Positions 11,543-23,539 are shown, counted from the stretch's first letter. The stretch: DNA of 64,000 bases from Spodoptera frugiperda (GCF_023101765.2 NC_064216.1:9923545-9987544); one strand, 5' to 3'. Notes: generated by a model from the sequence alone, not told the origin. Numbers and translations: made by a program.

Positions 11543-12120
11543 TTAATTAACTTTATTGTGTTTTCTTTGTGAGTATGAAGTTCCATTGGCCATTTCTGGT
11601 CTTCTTCATCAGTTCCACCTCTTCAAAGGTTACTTTTTGACTGTAAATGCTTCAATTCTAGATGAATATACCAAAATCACTATATAGTTCCCTATAATAT
11701 TTGAGGAGTTCCCTCGATTTCTCTAAGATCCCATCATCAGATCCTAACTTGGTGACAATGGGACCACCTCAGAACTATCTATTTTCGAACAAAAAAAGAA
11801 TTTTGGAAATCCGTCGACAATTGACGGAGTATTAATTAACTTTATTGTGATTTCTATGGGAGTATGAAGTTCCATTGGCCATTTCTGGTCTTCTTCATCA
11901 GTTCCACCTCTTCAAAGGTTACTTTTTGACTGTAAATGCTTCAATTCTAGATGAATATACCAAAATCACTATATAGTTCCCTATAATATTTGAGGAGTTC
12001 CCTCGATTTCTCTAAGATTCCATCATCAGATCCTAACTTGGTGACAATGGGACCACCTCGGAACTATCTCCTTTCGAACAAAAAAAGAATTTTGAAAATT
12101 CGTCGACAATTGACGGAGTA
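11543..12120. repeat. Tandem duplication, 289-bp unit, two copies
   Basis: TTAATTAACTTTATTGTG begins at 11543 and again at 11832. The copies differ by few bases. Both end GTCGACAATTGACGGAGTAT. The short open frames inside are not supported as genes. Confidence 0.93.
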
Positions 12121-13011
12121 TTCGATGAACAAACATACAAAAAAAAAAAAAACATACAAACAGCCGAACATAGTACCTCCTCCTTTTTGTGAAGTCGGTA
12201 AAAATCAACGGCGTTAAAAAAAAATGTTTTTCGTTAATTCAAAACTGACAAATCGGAATCGTAAAACGAATATTCACTCGATACGGAAAATCGATTTCAA
12301 TTTCGAGTGCACTGAATCTATTCTAAGTAATCGAGTTGTTCAGTTTTATGACCACCCACATATTTGCGCAGTGCGCAGTTTATTGTGGATTTCCGAGGTC
12401 AAGTTTTAATGGCTGTATTTATATCAGAAATGAACAACCAGATTGTGCTGAGCTGTTTATCGATATAAAATATCGTATCGATATTAATTGCCAATATAAT
12501 GTTTTATCGATGCTAAATGTTTTGGAAAATTTGCAGCTCTATTACCTACTGTCTATCGCATGATCTTTGTAATTTATTGTAATAATTTAGTAATCATCTG
12601 GGATTCGTGAAATCGTTAGTAATTTATGTGCAATGGGATTACATTGTGTGGGTTACAAAATCAATATTATGGATGTCCTCTCCATCTGCCGTTTTGGCAA
12701 ATACAAGTCATTATTTATTGTCTAAAACTCCGAAATGATCATACTGAAATCATTTTTAAAAGAATCATGTTATAGCTCAAAATTACTCTAGTTGGTGGCT
12801 GTAAATAATAACATATGGTGTCATTAAACCTCCGAGATCGGAGGTCCTGCCTGGACGCTTTTTGAAGTAAGAAAAAAACCTTAATAACGCTTCATATTTA
12901 TAATTTTGATACATTTTGTATGGAACTTAATTATGTCAAAATTGTATCTTTAGTAACCAAATCTACAGATAGTATGTAGATATGTTATTGGAATTGAGGT
13001 GTTTTTCTACC

Positions 13012-13275
13012 AGAGATGTGCTATGTAGCTATGCTGCGAGGATGTAATAACTAAGTGACCATTTCCACTGATACTAAGCTATATAGCTATGCGAGTTAGA
13101 TGCACAGCTCGAGTATGTGATGTATCGTATAGCACGCATAATATTTCCATATAAAAACATATCTTAGTTAAACCCGTTTCCGCTAAGCGCTGGGCTATGT
13201 TATACGTGTATCAATGAATATGATTGGTGAAATCCAAACGCAATCACAGCAACATAGCACAGCACATCAACAAAA
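13012..13275 (+). mobile_element. hAT-like MITE copy, starts CAGAGATGTGCTATG
   Basis: Shares TGACCATTTCCACTGATACT, GCAGCTCGAGTATG-like and TCCATATAAAAACATA with 8100-8345. The CAGAGATG start is suggestive of hAT termini; the class is a guess. Confidence 0.5.
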
Positions 13276-13659
13276 GAATTCTTAGCCGATAGAGACAAGC
13301 CGAGCTATCAAAATTGAAATATGTTACATAACTAACAATTAACAATATAATATGCTACATTATTTTGACGTTATATTTCAAATAGTACCGTAACAGTGGA
13401 ATATTTATTTAGTCAAAACACAATACACAACATTGTTCTTATTATAACGAACCGACACTATTTACTCAGCAAGCCAATGTTATTTCTGTCGCGGTGCAGA
13501 TGGTTTTCTTGAAAGTAAGTTTTGCAAATAATGTCTAATAACTATTAGTACAAGGTACAATTTTGTAATAATCGTTGCTTACGTCGTTTTGGGATTGAGA
13601 TCTGTGATGTGATGTGAATATTAAAGTTTAAGAGCCTTATCATACTGGCGATTTGCGAG

Positions 13660-13866
13660 CGGCTGCGGGGCGGGACGGGCGCGAAACGAATGCGGGACGG
13701 GACGACCGCGAAACGAATGCGGGACGGGACGACCGCGAAACGAATGCGGGACGGGACGACCGCGAAACGAATGCGGGACGGGACGACCGCGAAACGAATG
13801 CGGGACGGGACGACCGCGAAACGAATGCGGGACGGGACGACCGCGAAACGAATGCGGCGCGAACGT
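13660..13866. repeat. CpG-rich minisatellite, 27-bp unit, about seven copies
   Basis: The unit GCGAAACGAATGCGGGACGG plus GACGACC repeats from 13681 with a strict 27-base period to 13842. A variant unit precedes it and a truncated one follows. Because 27 is a multiple of 3 and no stop falls in several frames, both strands show open frames that are artefacts of the repeat. Confidence 0.95.
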
Positions 13867-14400
13867 GACGCGGTGCACAGCGAAAATGTCGCGGACATAA
13901 ATTAGCAACGTTTTCGTTGCATGTTTCTAGCAAGTTATTGATGTACAATACACTCAGAAGCATGGTGGCCACGGTGCTATTCCCGGTAATCTCATTGCGC
14001 GTCCGCAACAAATTCGCTACGCATGCGTCGCCTGTTCATTGCCCGCCCACTCCGCTTTGAGGACGATAGATAATAGGGCTTTAAGTATAATACATGTTAA
14101 ACATAATACTGTATTCCTTAGCATAATTAACATGATGTTTTTCGTCTATAGAATTAGATACGTATGTTGTTCTATGTCTAGGTTTTACAGACATACTACA
14201 AATAAGGTATTAGATCTACATACTAGACATAATATATTTGTACAGGGTTAATAAGTTTCAGTACGAGATCTTTGTTCAGCAGTGGATGTTTTCAGTTGTA
14301 ATGATGATCACTATATGTATACCTATTTTTTATCGTGTGTTGTTGCAAATGCAACCTTCGATGCATAACTTAAAGTTCGTATCGAGGAATTGCAAACATT

Positions 14401-14640
14401 GCAACATCACGCCTTTTATCCTCGAAGGGGTAAGCAGAGGTGCATATTGCACCACGTAATTCCGCTGCACCCACTTTTCACCATTTATAAGTCCCATGTA
14501 ATAGAGGGCGGGCCTATTGTCATATACCAGACCTCATTCCAGACTCCATGTTACTACTGAGAACTTTTCGAAAATCCGAAAAAAACCTGGTAATACTTTG
14601 TATGACAGGGGAATCGAAATCGTTACCCCTTGCACGCAGT
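14401..14640 (-). mobile_element. SINE family A, diverged copy
   Basis: The inverted tail (CACGCCTTTTATCC) and body are clear, but the tRNA-like head is degraded. Confidence 0.6.
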
Positions 14641-14815
14641 CGTATCGAGGAATGTACATTGTACTTATACATTTTTTAGACTTTCAAATTATCTATAGCA
14701 ATGTAGTCTAACGTTATATCTGTCTAGTTTTTCCCAATAACCCCGCTCGCCACAACAATAGCATAGCTATATAGAATAGAATCAGGCGTTACTTTGCGGA
14801 AATCTATGCTACACT

Positions 14816-15063
14816 AACAATACAGTAAGATTATTTCGTTTTAATTCCGCCGGCTCCCGCAGCTCGAGTCAACACCTCCTGAAGATGCTCCGTGGAGGAG
14901 CGAAACATATGTCGAGTGGTATATTGCATGTTATGTGTGTGTTTTATGTTGCACTACTGCTGCATGAGCATTTAATTGCGGGCGGGAGGGCGGTGCTGCA
15001 CGTCGCATGTTAAAAAATACCTGTATAAGCGGAATTAAAACAAAATAATCTTACTGTATTGTT
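14816..15063. mobile_element. MITE with 35-bp terminal inverted repeats
   Basis: AACAATACAGTAAGATTATT at 14816 is mirrored at the right end (15029-15063) with one mismatch in 35. Similarity continues outward (ATGCTA, 3 bases, TAACAATAC). The interior includes GATGCTCCGTGGAGGAGCGA. Confidence 0.88.
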
Positions 15064-15349
15064 AGAATAGCATTACATAGCTAGTGAAAAGTGGGTAAAT
15101 TGTAAATGTACCTCACAAATAACCGATGCACTATACCGTCGGGCGCTATAACTACTTCAATCAAAACAATTTACTTTCAACATTGTTACTGGTAATGTAA
15201 ACAAGTCGTTTCACGATCAACATACAGTTCACACTGAATTGATACATTGGGAACGGCCAAACTTTCCGTAGGCTATAAATCTTGCTGTTGGATTATCAGA
15301 TAAATTGGCGTGGGTATGTGCCTTGAAATAGAGGGGTACTCTTTATAAC

Positions 15350-15552
15350 TGACTGCACGGTTGGCGCGATGGCTGGGCAACTGGCTGCCGTGCAACGTGT
15401 AGCGGGTTCGATTCCCGCACGGAGCAATTCTTTGTGTGATCCACAAATTGTTGTTTCGGTTCTGGGTGTCATGTGTATGTGAAATTGTATGTTTGTAAAC
15501 GCACCCACGACACAGGAGAAAATCCTAGAGTGGGGAAACGTTTTTTAATAAA
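15350..15552 (+). mobile_element. SINE family B (second tRNA-derived family), full length
   Basis: Head GACTGCACGGTTGGCGCGAT, box B GGGTTCGATTCCCGCACG, body with TTGTGTGATCCACAAATTG, and an end ACGACACAGGAGAAAATCCT followed by an A-rich tail. The head differs from family A, so it is a separate SINE. Confidence 0.83.
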
Positions 15553-15664
15553 AAAAAAATAATAAAAATAAGTTTGAATTACATTTCAATATGTAGAATA
15601 AAGTGGGCATAGCACAAGTACATTCTGTAGGTAAATATAAAAATAAAAACTGCAGTGTTTTCAT

Positions 15665-15722
15665 TTATCGTGTTCATTTGTTCGATTCCCGCATTGAACA
15701 ACTCTTTGTATGATCGGTAAAA
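15665..15722 (+). mobile_element. SINE family B fragment
   Basis: Only box B (TTCGATTCCCGCATTGAACA) and the start of the body (CTCTTTGTATGATC) remain. Confidence 0.5.
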
Positions 15723-16324
15723 AGATCACTAAACTTTATTTAAGCATTAAGATATCTGTGTCTATACATATAAATGCGTATACTTATCAAAAGTAAATAG
15801 GGCTGACACTGTTTTTAAGGCATTTATCAAAAAGCATTTATAGGTATTTAGTTTTTTACAACAAACATTTTATCCAAGGATTAAAAAATCGGAAAATACG
15901 AGGTTGCGTATTCGAAGTCGAGGGCAGAAACTTGTATTTTATAAAAAAGCCACACGACACAATACGAAACGCTTTTACTTTACCACAAGAAAGTGACGAA
16001 ATTAAACAGATGTGTCCAAGGAACAATAACATTTTGACATGCCAAAATTACGGCTAAGAAGGTGTACGAATGAGTGACATTATGACAACAATTGCGGCTT
16101 TCGGAGTAAAATTCAACTATTTATTTTTTACTCAAATAACAGACTGACAGATAAAACACTATCAAAAGTAGTCATTATCGTGAAACATACTAAATTAACT
16201 AAAAATCACCGTTTACTCACGTACATTAATTGAGAAAAGCTCTACTAGTTTCGAGACACATAGAGACTCTTCATCATAATCTGCGCGACGTCGCCGCAAC
16301 TACGCCTTTTCTTTTCTCCATTGA

Positions 16325-16580
16325 TGTATATTGTCTGCGTATTTTTTGTTTTCTTAGAAAAACAAATATTTTCGAAGATATATTGAAATTTTATTTGAAA
16401 TATCGCGTGGCGACACATAAAACATACCTAAGTTGTACGTTTTATGCGTAGTAATGACGTATTTGCTCCCACTCCAAAACTTTGATTCGTTTTATTTAAG
16501 TATTGTTATCTTAAATAACAAAAAAAAATACGTGATTGACTAAATAGATTTTTTATCTTGATACCCAGACATTATCTCTA
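16325..16580 (+). repeat. MITE-like family G copy
   Basis: TTTTCTTAGAAAAACAAATA, AACTTTGATTCGTTTTATTT and TGACTAAATAGATTTTTTAT match the family; joined upstream to a family-F end at 16185-16315. Confidence 0.5.
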
Positions 16581-16594
16581 TTATATTTTTTATG

Positions 16595-16662
16595 AGATAG
16601 GGCGGCAAATGAGCAGACTATTCACCTGATAGTTAACCATCAGCGCCGCCTATAGACAGCTC
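16595..16662 (-). repeat. Dispersed repeat family C fragment
   Basis: Only the segment GGCAAATGAGCAGAC to CGCCGCCTATAGACA remains. Confidence 0.45.
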
Positions 16663-16739
16663 AGCACCAAAGGTAACATAAAGATTTTACAGGATTCATT
16701 CACCTCTGATAGAAATTGGAGAACATATTTTAGGGTTCC

Positions 16740-17770
16740 CTCTATCTGGCAGAATTTTAATGCTCCGAAATTTGTTTGGCATAACACACTTGGCAGAATC
16801 TTCTTTAAACGAATATACATATGGCATAAAAATCATTTAATATAATTATTGTTTTGTCGAATGTTTATATGTCCGAATTTACAAAGGCATACTTTTAAGA
16901 TGGTAGAATTTTATTTCGCATAATTACGTTTGGCAAAGCTTAATTTTGCATAATTTTGTTTCACATAACGTTTATTTAGAGCGACGATTGTTTGGCATAA
17001 TTTCACTTGGCATATTAAGAAGATGGTAGAATAAAAGTTAGTGAAGTGACAGGACCGAATCGCTGCAAAACCGACTGCACGTAGTCTTGTTTGTCCTACC
17101 CCTAGAGTGCAATTTAAAATCGCGTAGGCGCGGAGGGGCGAGGCGGCCCGCGGGCTGAGGAGCAGGCGGCTATGAGCGAGCCGCCGCAGCTGAGGCTGGC
17201 CGGCGAAGCCGGCCAACAAGCCGAAGTTGCGGTGGTGAGCGAAAGCCGTCTGCGACGATTAGCGCGCGTGGGGCCGCCGGAGCCCCGCAGCGCCGGAGCC
17301 GTGACAGAAACCATGCTTGCTTGCATGCTGTTTGCTTGCTGCATGCTTGCTTGCATGCTGCATGCTTGCATGCTGCATGCTTGCATGCTGCATGCTTGCA
17401 TGCTTGTTTGCTTGCTTGCATGCTGCATGCTTGCTTGTATGCTGCATGCTTGCGTGATAGATGAGTCTTTCAATTATTATGGATATTAAAAGTATGCCAA
17501 AAGACGATTCTAACTGTGAACATTCTGAGATATGATGGTTCTACTTTTTAATTATTATGGTTATGAAATTTATGCCAAAAGACGATTCTGACAGTGAACA
17601 TTCTGCAATATGATGGTTCTACATTTCAATTATTATGCGTATTAATTTATGCCTAAAGATGATTCTGACTTACAAAATTATGCGTTTTTAATGTACATAT
17701 TACAAATGATGGTATACCAAATGATTTTCTACGAAATGAAGTTTCTGCCATGCGTTGTTATGCAAAATAA
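16740..17770. repeat. Large foldback-like region with a GC-rich core and GCATGCTT repeats
   Basis: Left (16740-17035) has many TTTGGCATAAT/TGGCAGAAT words; right (17480-17770) carries their reverse complements (ATGCCAAAA, ATTCTGAC). Between them is a GC-rich block (17040-17310) and a tract of GCATGCTT/GCTGCAT units (17311-17455). Open frames there are products of composition and repetition. Confidence 0.6.
17311..17455. repeat. Tandem GCATGCTT/GCTGCATGCTT repeats
   Basis: Alternating 8-base and 11-base steps built around the palindrome GCATGC. Confidence 0.88.
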
Positions 17771-18340
17771 AATTATGGACCCCATATTTTAGGCATACTA
17801 AGAAAAAATCCTTAAACGTCAATAAGATATCCGAAGAATGAATGCCCGAATCACTCGCTATAGGAGACATTCAAATAATTTTCCTTTCATACCATATTTT
17901 CTCAAAAACATTTTTCCTTAGAAATGGGTCAGCTTGTCATGTTCTTCACAAATTAATCTTTGCCTCAGTTAAATAGACTGTGAAGTCGACACTTCACATT
18001 TACTCGTCTATTTTGATAAATAAATGTTGAATAAAATTAAACCCACAATTATACTTAAGAGATCAAAGAAAATATAAATGACGAGGCTGTGGGCTATTAA
18101 AGATTTATTTCAAGGACGGTGGTGGCTTTTGATTGCCGTTCTGGTCAAGTGGTTCTGGAACTGAGTCAAGGTCCCATCTTTGATTTCTTACTTATACATA
18201 ACCAGATTAGCAGCCCGTGAAGATGTACAGCTAAACTATGAACCTATTCTATGCCCCTAAAAGGTTTTACTTTAACTTCAATGCTCAGTGGGTAGGTTGG
18301 AGATCACAGTTTATAACGTTTGTTTATTAAATTATGTACA

Positions 18341-18470
18341 ACACACAGATAGAATACAGGAGAACATCATATATAGGTACACAAAGGGTTGCTCCGTGCG
18401 GGTTTCGAACGCCACACGTTGCGCGCCGGCCATTTGCCAGCCACCGCTCCAACCTTGCAGGCAATTTAGT
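18341..18470 (-). mobile_element. SINE family B-related copy, diverged subfamily
   Basis: Read on the minus strand, the head GGTTGGAGCGGTGGCTGGCA, the stretch GCGCAACGTGTGGCG and then CCGCACGGAGCAACCCTTTG follow the family-B order, but the rest of the body differs. Confidence 0.6.
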
Positions 18471-19076
18471 GCCTAAATGCACTACATCAAGGAGGTACAT
18501 CAGTACTGCATATTCCCGCAAAAATCACCCTACAGTCAGGAAAAATTATAGAAAGTAACACACTGTGTGTAACCAATTAAAATAATTAATAAAAAAATTA
18601 ACAAAACTTAATACTAGAACTATCCTTAAAACCACAGTAGAAAACTTATAAATAATAATATATTAAATAATGCATCTTAAGAGGCTGACGTTAAATGAAC
18701 TCTCAAAACTCAACGAACAAAGCCAGAGCATTTGCGTAAGCGGATTTTACGATACCATTCGAAGTCATGGCATAATCTATTCTCATATCCATTCCTAACA
18801 AAACAGCAAACAAATCAATCATTCGTTCTCTTTTTACATAAAACTTATATTTTCTATCGACAGGACAGATTGTTTAGACACGCAATTCGGACTTTTCAAA
18901 CATTTTAACTAGTTTATGATAATTGCTATCAACATTAGCAAGGCAATTCCCTTTCGTACACGTAATGATCACGTCTGCTGTTTTACGGCATAGACGCCTG
19001 AGTGCTTATGCTCGCTTTTAAAATAGACAACTGAAAACATTTGGTTTTTATGAATTTTCTTTTATTGTACATAACA

Positions 19077-19345
19077 CTCGTTGGTCGCGTGGTCGCAAGT
19101 GCGACTGCCGGACATGGAGTCTCGGATTAGAATCCCGGTTCAGGCAACGCATTAGTGTTTTTTTCGGGTTTTCGAAAATTTCTCAGTAGTTGCACAGAGT
19201 CTGGAATTGTCCCCAGTATTTCGCGATATGCTCACTCCCACATGGGACTTATGACACAAATGGTGAAAAATGTACATTATATAGCGGCATTACGTGCCGT
19301 AATGTGCACCTCTGTTTACCCCTTCGTGGATAAACGGGATCAAAA
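19077..19345 (+). mobile_element. SINE family A, near full length
   Basis: tRNA-like head (GGTCGCGTGGTCGCAAGTGC), altered box B, body with TTTTCGAAAATTTCTCAGTAG and the CCCCTTCG..GGATAAA tail. Confidence 0.75.
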
Positions 19346-19361
19346 GCTAATGCCCGAACCC

Positions 19362-19495
19362 AAGCTGCGGACTACCTAGCAAGCTCCGGCTCAAAGGCAG
19401 GGGTAGGAACGGGGTTTAGACAGAGATTCTAACACTCCCTCTCGCCTCACTCAAGGCGGGAGAAGTTAAAGGACGATTTTCCGCAACCATAAAAA
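19362..19495 (+). repeat. Dispersed repeat family D
   Basis: AAGCTGCGGACTACCTAGC, GTAGGAACGGGGTTTAGACA and CAAGGCGGGAGAAGTTAAAG directly follow a SINE-A tail. Confidence 0.58.
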
Positions 19496-20214
19496 CAAGA
19501 CGGGGCGGGTCGTTTATGCGGTACGTATATTGTGTGGCAGCTACCTGGATGTTCCCATTCAATCTACAACCTTAAATTGTTACAATGATGTTCCCGAAAA
19601 TGTACGCGAAATGGTATATTTAAACCTTAAATAAAACCGAAGTTATTTGTTCCACAGTTTTGGTGCCATAATAAAAAATGCTTAAGGGGTCAAGTACTAC
19701 CGGATTATTAGATTTTTTCATATTGGGTGATGTCCTTTCATCAAAATCCGTTCAGTAGTTTCAGCGTAATAGACGGACAAACATCCAAACAAACAAACTT
19801 TCACATGTATAATATTAGTGTGATTTCTGTGGAATTCAAAGACACTGACTAATAATCGTATTTATTACAACTTAAGTAATTTAATTAACAAGTCAATCTA
19901 GCTTAGAATATATCGAGGTTTGAAATACGCAATTTCCTAAATCCTGTCAACAATATAATTCAGATTTCCCACACAGACGACGTGTTGTATAAATATTATC
20001 ATACAATAAATCATACTCAATTTTCATCGTATTTGCTTTATGCAAGATTTACTAGTAAGGACTTGTTCACATTTATGTTTAAAATTTACTACCTATCATA
20101 ATAATCGTTTCCGACGCATGGCGTAAGTGCGTCTTTTGGGTCTGTGGACGAGCAAGAGCAAGGGTAGCTCGCCGCCTGACCAGAACCAGACCCGTGCGTA
20201 CGGCGCGTCGCGTA

Positions 20215-20342
20215 CCGTGCTCAAGGAGCCGTCAAACCACCACATATGGGGCCAAATAGGGCTGATGCCTGATCCGGAGCTGCGGACTACCTAGCGGGTT
20301 TACCGGCGCTTCGCCTCGAAGAACAGGAGTAGGAATTTTTCG
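20215..20342 (+). repeat. Dispersed repeat family D, 5' part
   Basis: CAAGGAGCCGTCAAACCACC, GGGCTGATGCCTGATCCGGA and GCTGCGGACTACCTAGCGGG match the 31918 copy. Confidence 0.58.
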
Positions 20343-20407
20343 ATACCCACTTGGCAACCCCATAGATAGGTACATAGCCATATTTAGCAAATGTACCTTA
20401 ATCACTA

Positions 20408-20600
20408 GTATCCGGAGCTGCGGACTACAGGAGTAGGAACGAGGTGGTTTTTACTCAGTAATGGCAGCCACACACGATACAGTATACTTGCGTATACAAG
20501 TATACAGTATCGTGTGTCGCTGCCATAAGAGTCTGACACTCCCTCTCGCCTCGGCCAAGTCGTGAAAACACATTGGATTGATTGTCCCCAACAAAAACAA
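20408..20600 (+). repeat. Dispersed repeat family D interrupted by a 64-bp hairpin
   Basis: The repeat runs TATCCGGAGCTGCGGACTAC to TTACTCAG, is interrupted at 20462-20525, and resumes at GAGTCTGACACTCCCTCTCG. Confidence 0.66.
20462..20525. mobile_element. 64-bp foldback insertion with TAA target duplication
   Basis: TGGCAGCCACACACGATACA is mirrored by the other arm with about two mismatches. TAA stands on both sides (20459-20461, 20526-20528), where the uninterrupted family-D consensus has one TAA in CAGTAAGAGTC. Confidence 0.85.
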
Positions 20601-21007
20601 AAGAAAAATCATAATACCTAGTCGTTTTTTTGTAAAACTCCTCTTTCATTAAGGTCGACAGATTTTCATATTGATGTTATATAATCACATCTGTACCTAC
20701 CAATTTGGAGCATGACAATAGTGATACAACATCACAGAATAAACATCAATACAAAAGTTCTTGAAATAGAATAAAGAAATTACATTAAGAAATTGACAAA
20801 GCAAACAAACTGGGTAGTTATACAAGACGTATATTAAATACAACAAAAAAGGAGTAATACAAATAGAAACCCAATTTACTTTAGCCTACAAATATAAAAC
20901 CCGCATTACGAAGAAAATCTGACAAACGAAAAATAAAATTGAAATCACATAGTAATAGGTTTAAAGTCAATGCAAAAAATCTGTAAACTTAGTAATAAAT
21001 AATAATG

Positions 21008-21270
21008 TGACTGGCTCGTTGGTCGAGTGGTCGCAAGTGCGACTGCCGAACAAGGGGTCTCGGGTTCGATTCCCAGGTCGGGCAAAGTATTACTGGGCTT
21101 TTTTCGGATTTTCGAAAATTTCTCGGTAGTAGCACGGAGTCTGGAACTGTGTCCAGGATATGGCAATAAGCTCACCTCCTATTGAAAAGTGAGTGTACAA
21201 TGTATAGCAGTATTACGTGCCATAATATGCACCTCTGCCTACCTCTTCGGGGATAAAAACGCGTGACGTT
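21008..21270 (+). mobile_element. SINE family A, full-length copy with intact box A and box B
   Basis: The head reads GTTGGTCGAGTGGTCGCAAG with box B GGGTTCGATTCCC. Such heads derive from a tRNA and act as internal RNA polymerase III promoters. It ends GCGTGACGTTG followed by a GT run. Confidence 0.85.
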
Positions 21271-21659
21271 GTGTGTGTGTAAATAATAATGTCGTGGTGG
21301 CCCAATGATTAAGACGTTCGCTTCTCATGCTTAAGAGTTGAAGCTTACCAACGGCAAAGTACCAAAGTGACTTTTTCGGAGTTATACATATCTACTTTCT
21401 TTAATTATTGAAACACCGCTAACTAACAACTAACCTGTGAAGGAAAACATCGGACTTATAATTTCTAATTATAAATTTGAATACTCCAAAATGCCCTTCA
21501 GTAGTTTCAGCGTGATTGACGGACAAACAAACTTTCACATTTATAATATTAGTGTAATTCAACTCTACTAAGGTTAAACACAGAGTCTATTTAACATTAA
21601 AAGGTACACGGTAGACTATGGTTTATTTATAAGTCGGAATGATCACTATTTGTATCATT

Positions 21660-21780
21660 AAAACCTAAAACGGGATATTTACCGATATTTCAGTTCATCC
21701 GTGATCATGGCGCTTGCAACATTGCCGAAATATCTGAAACTCACATATATTGAAACATGGTAAATATCCTATTTTACACT
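21660..21780. repeat. Relative of the 6540-6690 hairpin element
   Basis: AAAACGGGATATTTACCGAT on the left and AAACATGGTAAATATCCTAT on the right form inverted ends around CCGTGATCATGGCGCTTGCA. Confidence 0.6.
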
Positions 21781-22312
21781 TTGAAAAACTATATATATAG
21801 TTTATTTTACTAAAGTAAGTACTTCTTACACGTATACGGAACTTGCTTAATGTAAACAGGGCCTAATATTGTATTGTTCATACATATTCAGTGAGTAGGT
21901 TATAAGACGAACTTATCCACCACGCTGCGTCTACGCCACAAGAATTAATTAGGAGGTTGATAAAGCTCCTATTTTCTTTAAATTTTGCCGACATAACACG
22001 TCTTTGTTATTTGAAGAGATGGAGCGTATTAAAATTCAATCAGTATTCGCCAATTAGCTACATGTCTTCTAAAATTGTTCATAGGAGCTCATATTGTTCA
22101 TTCTTGTAGATATCAGTTTCATTTTTGTTACATGTTTTTCTCGAGTAATTTCTATGTCTCATATCTTAGAATTTTCGCCAGACTTCGCTAACGCTGAGTG
22201 TATTTAAAATAGCAAAACTTATTGATACTGTAAAAACACTTCGTACTAAGCCATAACTTTTACACCTACTAAATTAAACTGAAATAAATAAAAACACCTA
22301 CATACGGATTAT

Positions 22313-22450
22313 ACGGATCACCTGATGGTGGTTAGCAATCGCCGCCGCCCATGGACACTTAAAACACCAGAAGCGGTACAAGTGCGTTACCGGCCTTTTG
22401 AGGGTTACGAATTTAAGGGTTGTTAAAGTAAACACGGCTCTCCCACACTT
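22313..22450 (-). repeat. Dispersed repeat family C fragment
   Basis: CGCCGCCCATGGACACTTAA and GTGCGTTACCGGCCTTTTGA are present, then the copy ends at GGCTCTCCCACACTT. It joins a family-I copy directly. Confidence 0.6.
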
Positions 22451-22562
22451 TGTTGGATAGTCCATTTATCGAGAAAGGTTATACCTAGGCAATAAAACAT
22501 CACGCTACGATCAAAAGGAGACGAGCAGAGCGGGTGATGCCGCGAGGAAGTAGCTAGTAAAT
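22447..22562 (+). repeat. Dispersed repeat family I (partial)
   Basis: Begins TTTGTTGGATAGTCCATTTA and ends GCGAGGAAGTAGCTAGTA. Confidence 0.55.
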
Positions 22563-23539
22563 AATATTTGTTTAACTGCCACGAGATTGCCACAAACAAT
22601 GTGTACGCGGACATTTTTCTTTTCTGTCCCTTTCCAAAGTATTTTACAGTTATATTGACGTCGAAATGGCGACCAGAACGTTTCATCAACTCGATTGGTC
22701 CCCTGTCAAACACAGCTTAAGCATTAACGTAGTTTTTATATGAAAACGTATTGTAAAAGGAAATAGGTTTTTATGTTAACAACAATATAACGAAGAAAAT
22801 GAATGACATATTACTGAATGTGCCATAAAATGTTTGTTGCTATGTACAAGAAATAGTATGTCGTGGTTTTCTCTTACATATATTTTGCGAAAGTTCTTAA
22901 AAGATTGTCGGTGACAGATGGCTTACACTTGTCATTTAAAGAACATCGGGCGACATACCCACGGCGAACAAAAATAAAATTAGGTACGGTGGATAGGCAT
23001 AAATCTAGTTCACAATGGTATAGTTCCCATACAATAAGGAGAAATTGGACATTTAAAAAATATTTATAAATGTTTTTGGGCAATAATTGAAGAGGAAAAA
23101 GGGAATCTAAAACAACATATTTTTCTCTTAACTTTTGGCGAAGGACTGCGAATGATGACGAAACTGCGATGTAGTAAGATAAGCTAGCTACCTGCGCGAG
23201 CGCAACATAATACCAGTTTTAAGACTATGGGCGAGAGTCTTGACGGATTTAGTCTGATTGGGTTTATAAAAATACCACGGAGTGATATTTTAACTTACTG
23301 AGCGGTCGTTTAGTAATTAGGAAAAATAGTCAACTTAAAATATCATTTTCATTTTACTAATTATTTCCATTTTCCCATTATTGTGAATCAAAATAACTAC
23401 ACAATATTAAATATGATTGCAAACACTATCATTTAAAAATATTTTGGTTTATGTTCGCGACTTTTAAAAAATCGGGTAAAAAACGCCCGATGTCCTTTGA
23501 ACTTTAAATCGATTGTCGTATGATATTTTCATAATGGCA

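Noticed and set aside
13545..14011. Overlapping open frames on both strands with repetitive Arg-rich peptides
   Set aside because: They are produced by a 27-bp tandem repeat whose period is a multiple of three; no start context, splice sites or non-repeat domain supports a protein.
15352..15425. Second possible tRNA gene
   Set aside because: It is the head of SINE family B, with the same body at 29346, 37652 and 55175.
17114..17489. Frames of about 100-119 codons rich in Met/Gln/Cys/His
   Set aside because: They follow the GCATGCTT tandem repeat and adjoining GC-rich block; nothing protein-like is conserved.
21008..21085. Possible functional tRNA gene (intact A and B boxes)
   Set aside because: The sequence continues into a conserved SINE body repeated at ten or so other sites, and the cloverleaf acceptor stem does not close; it is a tRNA-derived SINE head.
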